DNA of 64,000 nucleotides. Origin: Dermatemys mawii (taxonomy: Eukaryota; Chordata; Testudines; Dermatemydidae). A model generated the notes under the pieces. That model was not told the origin of the DNA, searched no databases, and saw only the letters and a program-made list of their open reading frames with translations. Location: assembly GCA_007922305.1 (NCBI GenBank), contig ML677333.1, positions 15,770,676 through 15,834,675 on the forward strand, read 5' to 3'. This document shows, one piece after another, positions 57,575-64,000 of the stretch (the stretch's first letter is position 1; each line of letters begins with the position of its first letter). A program made the position numbers and the translations under genes.

Positions 57575-58014
57575 GAAATAACTATATAGGGAAGTTTACC
57601 AAACCATTATAATTATACTGGTAAATTACCCTATGGAAACAAACACTGAAAAGGATAACCAATCTTTGTGTATACTCCAGATGTTCTTGACCAAACAAAA
57701 TACAAAGCCAAAACTGTACATCAAAGATCTTGTGCAGTTTGAGGTGCTTTGTGACAGATTGCCTTTGACTAGCAACTTTTTCACTTTGCCATCAAAACCA
57801 TTTCAGTATAAATCATGTACTGTTCATCATATTTTCCACTCATGATTAGATATAGCCTACTCAAGATGTTTCCTTTTATTAGTATATCTGCTGCAATTAC
57901 CGTGATATCAATTCTCATTTAAATATTGTAAACCTAAATTTTTGTTTCTAAAATTTTAAAATAACTACCATTTAGTTAAAATGCTATTTTTAAAAAAGTT
58001 CTCCTAGAGAAAAG
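57575..58014. other. No gene recognised
   Basis: AT-rich sequence; a 70-codon ORF (57,633-57,845) has no domain. Confidence 0.3.
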
Positions 58015-58015
58015 T

Positions 58016-58215
58016 TTACTGTTTTCCCAATAAGCAAGCACCTTGCAACCACGCAGAAGGCAGTACTTTTACGTTTTGCACCACTAAGGCATGCAGTCTT
58101 GATCTGAAGACATCAAGAGATGGAGTATCTATCACTTCCCTAGGTACTTTGTTCCAATTGTTAATCAACCTCATAGTTAAAAATTTGTTTCTTAGTTTCC
58201 AAATATACACAAGTT
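58016..58215 (-). pseudogene. CR1-type LINE C-terminal coding end
   Basis: The minus-strand frame encodes 'RNKFLTMRLINNWNKVPREV' followed by 'IDTPSLDVFRSRLHALVVQ'. This is the 'FFTmRVV.hWN.LP.EVV..psL..Fk..LD' tail at the C-terminus of CR1-type ORF2. The frame is open over 64 codons. It is a truncated copy with no RT attached, and sits directly downstream of the L1-like relic on the same strand. Confidence 0.8.
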
Positions 58216-58239
58216 CAATATCCTCCAGGGATAATGGAT

Positions 58240-58860
58240 GGCTTGCAAAGGCCTGAGGCTTTTATCTACAACACTGAGATTTGTCTATGATACATCATCC
58301 ATGATAGCATTCCAATTTCCTCCTAATACCACTGGGACAAACTCTGCTGGATAAAATGTCAGTTATTTCTGCAATAAAGGGAGCATTCCCACCACTAGGA
58401 TTATAGACACTCCCTATAATTAATCTCTTAGTATTGGATTATCCTGGTTCTGCCCTCTGTATCTGACCATGACTGAATACATTGAAAAGTTAGGCTCCTG
58501 TGGATTGATATCATTACTCCCCTGATTATGCAGTTGAAAGTGGAGTGCTGTTCATCTCCCACCCATAGTTTTTAATTCTGTTGGCATTTTCATTCCTTAA
58601 ATGAGTCTCCTGAAGAAAAATCTTACGACATCCATTTGATTTTAAGAGCCTCAAAGTTTTGAGTCTCTTGGAGTTTTCACTAAGCCCCCATACATTCCAG
58701 GAACAAACCTTAACAGAGTTCATGAAAAATGAGAGGTAGTTCAGCTGCCAATTGACACCCATTAGCTTGGCAGCCTCTAAGTGCCTCTCCATGCAAAAAA
58801 CAAACAAACCAAAAACAAAGGAAACATACACCACCCACCTTACTCTTAACACATCAGACT
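58240..58860 (-). pseudogene. L1-like LINE endonuclease N-terminus
   Basis: The frame at 58,526-58,852 gives 'VKVCSWNVWGLSENSKRL' then 'IFLQETHLRNENANRI', the Asn and Glu motifs that open the apurinic-type endonuclease of L1/Tx1 elements. Further along, in another frame and interrupted by stops, are 'RGVMISIHRSLTFQ' and 'FVPVVLGGNWNAIMDDV', the equivalent of the 'GDFN' motif with D changed to N. The order and spacing fit the first 180 or so residues of L1 ORF2. The RT and the rest are absent. It is old and dead. Confidence 0.78.
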
Positions 58861-58864
58861 TCCA

Positions 58865-60070
58865 ATATGAGCATGTTCAGATCCCAGATGGTGTATGCCT
58901 GCACCCACCCACCGCATGCACAATATGAATTAATTAGGACTCTGCCAGAAATATACCTATATTTACCAATACCTACATATGCCAAGGTATATACATGAAT
59001 GAAACCTACTGCTTGATAGTGATGAATGCATAAGTAATAGTATATAAATGTTCATATTCACATGGTATATAAATATTTATACCAATACTCAAATAAAAGA
59101 AAGTAAATATGAAGTGACAAATGATGTGTGCAAATAAATAAATATCATTACCATACACGTTATAAATATATAAACTTTAAGTATGGGTAGAAAAAGTAAA
59201 ATTAAATATACAAGTACTCATATAAAATGATACATGTAGTTACAAATAACATGCAAGTAAATAGTTATGAATGTATTAGCATCATGTATATATTATAAAC
59301 AAATTTAAATAGAAATAAAGAGATAATAATAATAATTATGTATATATAGATATGTTTTCTTAACATATGAAATGTAATGATTATTAAGCTGTATTAAATA
59401 TCCTAACAGTACTAATTATACCCTATAACACTAATATATTAAATATGCCAGATGTGTGTACCAACTGTTCTCAGTCCCTTGAGACTGAAGAAACAGCAGT
59501 TAACCCCTTTGGTTCTCTCTCTACACTTCCATTTTTAAAACGATTGAAGCACCTTTAAGGAAAAATACAAAATATACCTCCTCTTGAAGTGTTCTTCAGA
59601 AAATCAAGTCCAATACCATTTCTTATCTCACTAACTCTCCTTCCGTGCCAATCTGGAATAATCCCCATTTTAAATACACTTATAGGTCAAAACTCATGGC
59701 ATAGTAACCATAAAAAATATTACTAACTGGACAATTTTAGCCTCCTTCACATATCTTTGTGAAAAATATCACTTACCAATAGAGCAAGGTCCTTTCTACA
59801 ATAAGCTTTGATTTGAAGTTGTGAAGGAGCTTGGAAATTGTTGGCAGGCTGCAAATAACACTCCACTTGAAGTGCACCTTAAAAAGTATGTTAATCAAAA
59901 AACATTTTGAGAGTACCACATACAAATGGCTGAGCTCCTTAATTTATCTGACCATACCATTAAAGAAAAACAAAAGAAGGAACTAAACATCTCAATTTTC
60001 TCCGACAGGTGGGATAATAACTTGCACAACTTATGCAGAACATTCAGTGCTGGTTTTGCATTTCTTTCAG
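58865..60070. other. No gene recognised; very AT-rich simple-like sequence
   Basis: 58,970-59,450 consists of 'ataaatat'-type blocks with repeated 'gtatataaat' and 'tacaaataa' and has near-zero coding potential. The remainder is plain AT-rich DNA. Confidence 0.45.
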
Positions 60071-60074
60071 AACA

Positions 60075-60290
60075 AAATTCTAAATGGATATTAAGGGACC
60101 CCTGAGCAATTCCATGATGCTGGAGTCACTCCAACAGGGGATGGATGGATCACCTGATGATTACCGGTTCTCTCTGATAATTACCGGTTCTCTCTGAAGC
60201 ACCTGATGTTGGCCAATGTCAGAAGACAGGATGCCGGGCTTAATGGATCTTTGGTCTAACTCAGTATAGCCATTCTTATGTTCACATAGT
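60075..60290 (+). mobile_element. CR1-type LINE 3' end with 20-bp duplication
   Basis: 'gatgttggccaatgtcagaa', 'gacaggatgccgggcttaat' and 'ggtctaactcagtatagcca' followed by 'ttcttatgtt' are the CR1 3' end also seen at 33,870-34,135. A 20-bp unit ending 'ttaccggttctctct' is duplicated in tandem at about 60,155-60,195. Confidence 0.85.
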
Positions 60291-60294
60291 AAAT

Positions 60295-61555
60295 GTTAGA
60301 GCTGTGACCTTTCAAGATCCATGGATCCCACACATGTGGTATTCCTCATCCACAACTGAAAAAGAGGTTTTCATGAGCCTAATGTGAACCTAGAACACTG
60401 AGTTTTAAAGTTTAGAGTCCAGTCCTCCATGTACTGAGGGTTAATCATCATTTTGCCAATGATTTCAATCTCTTTCTCTAGTTATTTATAACACACTCAT
60501 CAATATAGTATCTGAGCACTGGGGACTAGGATCAGACCCTTACTGAATGCTAAATTGTTATTCTGAATTATGGCCATGCCAATTCCTGTGATGCATCCAG
60601 CATTAAAAATCAATGTACATTTTGGGTCTCTGAAGTATATGTTCTTATTTAATGATCTCAGTTCTCTTTCTGTGAGCACAAAAACTACTCAAGTTAAATT
60701 AGTGTTCACATTCAAAAGGTTGCCCAAGTGACTTATGCATCCTCTGATGCTATCATCCTGGTGAACAGTAGCTGACTTTGTACCGAAGACCGATATTGCC
60801 CGTGAGATCCTCTACTTCCCAGCTTCAAAAGGGTCTACATGGATGTTTAGAGAAATTTATACCAAACCTAGTGTGGAAATGCTGAAAGATCAAAGGTGAA
60901 TCAAAAGGAACTTAGGGTAGCAAATGGGATAACATCATCTCCCTCAACAGATGTCTTCACACGCTGCCCCTAAGGCAGTTTGAAAGCTCATAGGTACATT
61001 GCCTATAAAGTATGCAATGGAGCCAGATGTTGCTAGTGGAGCAGTGTATTCCACGGGTTATGTGAAACAGAGTACAACCATGCCCTGGGCCCCCAATTGC
61101 TCTTGACTTCTGAAAGCAACAAAATGCATGTAAACAACATCATGAGCATCAGTAACAGAGAGGCAAATGCTGCAGCAATATGGGAATGACTGTTTATTCA
61201 TGCCCCTTATTCATATATACCAGCTCTGCTCCACCAGCTTTAATCTTGAGGATGGTCAAGCACGGTGCTGAATGGGGACAGGAGGGCTCCGTGTCTACTT
61301 TGTGTTTGGGACTCCAGCTCAACCAGGGCAAAGGTCAGGGATAAAAGAGTATATTGATCAAAGGAGTATGTTTTGCCTGCATTAAAGTCTCCATTGCTAC
61401 TGTAAGCTAAATATTTATTTTTAAATAAGTATATGGATTATTTTTTATGAGCAATACAATATCACTTTGTATTTACAGGATATTTCTAGAGGCTAAACAA
61501 TGTACATTAGCTAGATTTGATTTATCTTTTATCTATCCACATACCTTATAGTTAC
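60295..61555. other. No gene recognised
   Basis: Mixed AT-rich sequence with no ORF over 60 codons and no repeat I recognise. Confidence 0.35.
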
Positions 61556-62330
61556 TTAGGCCATGGTTACACTGGAAAGCCCCCAGGAGCGCTATAACCT
61601 CCTACCCATCCACACTGGCAAGGCACGTAGAGCGCTATAACCACGCAGTTATAGCGCTCCTGGTAATCCACCTCCGCATAAGGAATAAGGGCTGTAGTGC
61701 AGCTGCTGTAGCGCTACAGCAAGAATGTGGACACCCACTGCGCATTAATTGGCCTCCAGCCCATCCCATAATTCCCGTTCGAGTCACTCTGGTCATCACT
61801 TGCAAATTCTTTTGTCTTGTCCTCAGGTGAACACACGTCAGACCCGCCCTTTAAAGTTCCAGGGAAATTTGAAAATCCCCTTCCTGTTTGCTCCAGCCAA
61901 GCATGGCGTGCTCTCAGTGAATCCTTGCAGGTGATCATTCTGATTGATCATGACTCCACATGCCATGCCTCCTCGCAATAGGCAATCCCCAGCGTGGCGC
62001 AATAGCGAGGTGCTGGACCTCATCAGCTGTTGGGGGGAAGAGGCTGTTCAGTCTCAGCTGTGGTCTAGCCGCAGGAATTATGATACCTATGGGCAGATAT
62101 CACGGGCCTTGGTGGAAAGAGGCCATAAGCGGGACACTCTGCAGTGCCGTGTTAAGGTAAAGGAGCTTAGGAATGCGTATCACAAAGCCCACGAGGCAAA
62201 CGGCCGCTCTGGGGCAGCCCCGGTGACTTGCAGATTTTATAAGGAGCTGCACGCGATACTTGGTGGTGATCCTACGGTCACTCCATCAACCACCACGGAC
62301 ACTTCCCAGCCCACCAGTGAAGGGGGGGGG

Positions 62331-62381
62331 AGAGGAGGAGGATGAAGAAGGAGGAGGAGGAGGAGGAGGCGGCGGCGGCAG
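62331..62381 (+). repeat. (GGA)n tract inside exon 1
   Basis: A run of 9 G (62,322-62,330) is followed by about 50 bp of GGA/GCG triplets coding Glu and Ala in the true frame. Such runs gain or lose bases easily, which explains the frameshift in this gene. Confidence 0.85.
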
Positions 62382-62504
62382 CGACCCAGGGCTCGGAGGA
62401 GTCACTGGATGCATGCAGCCAGGAGCTCTTCTCAAGCCAGGAGGAGGGCAGCGAGCCGCAGCGTCCAGCGGTTGCAGGGGGAAGCTCAGCAGCAGATTGC
62501 TGAG

Positions 62505-63122
62505 GTAAAGCTGCTTTTCTATTGGGAAGGCAGGCAGCTTGGGGTGGAAAGGGATGCTTGCATGCTTGCCTACATGTGGAATAGTGCACTGATGTAGTCT
62601 ATCACATCGTGGTAATCGCCATCAGTAATCTCTTCAAAGGTCTCAATAAGACCACTTGCAATGCGCCTGCGCAGGTTTCCCGGGAGAGCCAGCGTGGCCC
62701 CCGTCCCGGTCACGGTCACTAGTCCCCACCACTGTGCTACAATGGGTGGGGGGAGCATTGCTGCACAGAGGCAAGCTGCATATGGCCCTGGGCGGAAGCC
62801 TCATCTCATTAGAATCCCCTCCCTTTGTTCCTCGGTGACCCGCAGCAGCGAGATATCTTCCAGGACAAACACCTACGGAGAATGTTGGAACAGTGTTCAG
62901 AGTAGGGCTCCTGCCACTTCCCGGCACTCCCTCACCCCGCCACAGCACAGCACGGCTGGGAAACAATCATTCCCCCTGCCTCTGGAGAGGACTCACCATG
63001 GCAGGGGCTCCGTTGTTGTCTGTGTGCTCTCTGCGGGACAGGCAAACGGAGAATGTCAGGGAATCATAGGCATGTCTGCTGTTTACAAGGGAGCCACTGT
63101 TACATATATCTTTTTCTTTTAG
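62505..63122 (+). other. Intron of the Harbinger accessory gene
   Basis: GT at 62,505-62,506 and AG at 63,121-63,122 after a T-rich tract bound about 618 bp of non-coding sequence. The last base of exon 1 (G) and the first two of exon 2 (AA) make a Glu codon in the frame of both exons. Minus-strand ORFs over this part are chance products. Confidence 0.7.
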
Positions 63123-63906
63123 AAGCATCAACCTTGAGCCCTGTGCCATCGCTGTTATCAACAGCGGAGAGGCTGAGGCGACTGAGGAAGAGGCCAAGAA
63201 AGAGCAAAAAGGATCTAGTACAGCAAGTAATGCAACAGGCTGTAATGGAGAATCGAATTGCACAGAGGTGGAGGGAGGACCAGAGCAAGTTGAGGGAGAA
63301 GGCACGGCAGGAGAACGTGAGTCACCGGTGGAAAAGTACCGATAAGCTGCTCTCATTACTGCAGCTTCAATTGGAGACTATGCAGTGGATTGCCACCATT
63401 CAGGAGAAGAAGCACCGCGCTCTCCGCCCCCTTTATCATTTGCCCTAAAACCCTTCCCCATCTGACTCTCTGTACCCTCCAGGCCACTATCATAAGCTAT
63501 CTGGTTATCACCATCCACAGGTGCCTCCAACCCCTCTGTCTTCACCAAACAACCCCCAAACCCAGGACCCTTATCCACTGCAGTCAACCCCTAATTACAT
63601 GCCTTATTGCCCTCTGAAATGGGATTCGGGGGACATGGCAACTCTGAGGGCACTGGAGACTCAGAGATCCGGACATATTCCAATCTCTGACTGACCCCAT
63701 CACACCCCAATTGCACCTCCCCCCGCTTCCCCCTCACATGCATCAAAATATTTTCTTTCAGCAACCGAAGTAGCTGTTGAATAAATGAACTGTCTTCTTT
63801 ACAAATGGGTTTCTTTATTCACTGTACATAGATTATTAGTGGCTACAGAAAAGCAAATGCCTGTTCGTATTAAAAGAATGCACACTCCATCCCTCTGCAC
63901 CTCCCT

Positions 63907-64000
63907 TTAGAATTGGCTTTCAGCCTCAAAATGCTCCCTCAAGGCTTCCCTGATCCTAACAGCCTTGCGCTGGGCCCCTCCAAGAGCCCTGCTCTCTGGT
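63907..64000 (-). CDS. C-terminal end of a second Harbinger gene (partial)
   Basis: On the minus strand the frame reads '...PESRALGGAQRKAVRIRE' then 'ALREHFEAESQF' and stops at 63,907-63,909 (TAA). It is open to the edge of the window. The position, facing the accessory gene, and the Arg/Glu-rich tail fit the end of the DDE transposase. Only 30 codons are visible, so the product is inferred from context. A reverse AATAAA lies about 90 bp past the stop. Confidence 0.5.
   Translation of the reverse strand, partial: PESRALGGAQRKAVRIREALREHFEAESQF

Larger units (their letters stand above)
61950..63448 (+). pseudogene. Harbinger MYB/SANT-like accessory protein, two exons, nearly intact
   Basis: Start at ATG 61,950 or 61,965 (MPPRNRQ...). 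Residues 10-90 form a MYB/SANT-like trihelix domain: 'WRNSEVLDLISCWGEEAVQ', 'NYDTYGQISRALVERGH', 'QCRVKVKELRNAYHKAHE', then 'CRFYKELHAILGG'. This DNA-binding partner helps bring the Harbinger transposase to DNA. An acidic Glu-run linker and 'SQELFSSQEEG' follow. The exon ends at 62,504 (donor GTAAAG) and the next starts at 63,123 after a TTTTTCTTTTAG acceptor; the phases agree. Exon 2 is a Lys/Arg/Gln-rich helix ending 'KKHRALRPLYHLP', stop at 63,446-63,448. Damage: a frameshift in the G run at 62,322-62,330, and a TGA (62,501-62,503) just before the donor. Confidence 0.85.
61558..64000. mobile_element. PIF/Harbinger transposon, two-gene, runs off the window
   Basis: The left terminus is 'ggccatggttacact', preceded by 'tta' a few bases upstream. 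It is followed by GC-rich non-coding DNA with repeated 'agcgctataac' (61,590-61,660) and then two genes facing each other. The + gene is a MYB/SANT-like protein. The - gene enters from beyond 64,000. Between them, AATAAA on + ('gttgaataaatgaa', 63,775-63,788) and AATAAA on - ('gtgaataaagaaac' read on -, about 63,808-63,821) lie back to back. That is a compact convergent layout. The right terminus is outside the window. CpG content is high compared with the rest of the window, suggesting youth. Confidence 0.85.

Noticed and set aside
62278..62966. Minus-strand ORFs over the Harbinger exon and intron
   Set aside because: They are antisense to a well-supported exon and its intron and show poly-Ser runs from the GGA tract.
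1..64000. CRISPR arrays, bacterial operons, integrons or phage modules
   Set aside because: The composition, LINE/SINE content and lack of dense coding are those of vertebrate nuclear DNA; no spaced direct repeats of CRISPR type were seen.

Overview
This 64 kb window is vertebrate nuclear DNA, AT-rich and made mostly of decayed transposable elements. I found no host protein-coding exon, tRNA or rRNA gene that I can defend. The mix of repeats points to a reptile, most likely a turtle: CR1-type LINEs and their 3' ends, a Penelope-like element with a GIY-YIG tail, MIR-type SINEs, many hAT miniature elements with 8-bp target-site duplications (TSDs), and PIF/Harbinger elements whose ends read like 'gtctacact'. 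The species call is inference from recognising these families, not from a search.

Layout. 1-17,750: mostly unique, AT-rich DNA with MIR and CR1 fragments, short palindromic miniature elements, one hAT MITE (5,285-5,502) and a possible LTR near 7.0-7.7 kb. 17,758-19,398: a hAT element with very long inverted arms. 21,048-21,270: a MIR. 21,813-22,903: a GC-rich hAT-type element. 23,140-24,366: a Penelope-like element missing its endonuclease core. 24,430-26,450: a CR1-type LINE on the + strand. 27-31.4 kb: repeat-poor, the best place to look for conserved regulatory DNA. 33,047-33,193: a hAT MITE inside an older MIR-like SINE. 35,890-36,913: two abutting Harbinger pieces. 37,297-39,450: a Penelope terminal fragment, then an LTR holding a hAT MITE that itself holds a TA-flanked MITE, then Harbinger fragments. 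40,197-40,787: a hAT element with G-rich degenerate repeats. 42.1-43.8 kb: an LTR-like block and a DNA-transposon remnant. 45,546-45,951: a hAT MITE. 46.7-47.3 kb: a tRNA-like SINE with inverted halves and a palindromic MITE. 51,330-52,620: a CR1 ORF1 fragment and a decayed Harbinger transposase. 53,690-54,850: a minus-strand CR1-type LINE split by a MITE-like insert. 55.9-56.9 kb: an LTR-like repeat with a minisatellite. 57,125-57,571: overlapping Harbinger-type MITEs. 58,015-58,860: a CR1 3' end and an L1-like endonuclease relic. 61,558-64,000: a young-looking two-gene Harbinger element with a MYB/SANT-like protein on + and the tail of a convergent gene on -.

The genes here belong to transposons. 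The Harbinger pair at the right end is the most complete: a two-exon DNA-binding accessory protein and a facing gene that runs off the window. None of the transposon ORFs is fully intact. The best support for element boundaries comes from direct inspection of TSDs, which I located for seven hAT-type insertions, one TA-flanked MITE and two TTA-flanked Harbinger MITEs.
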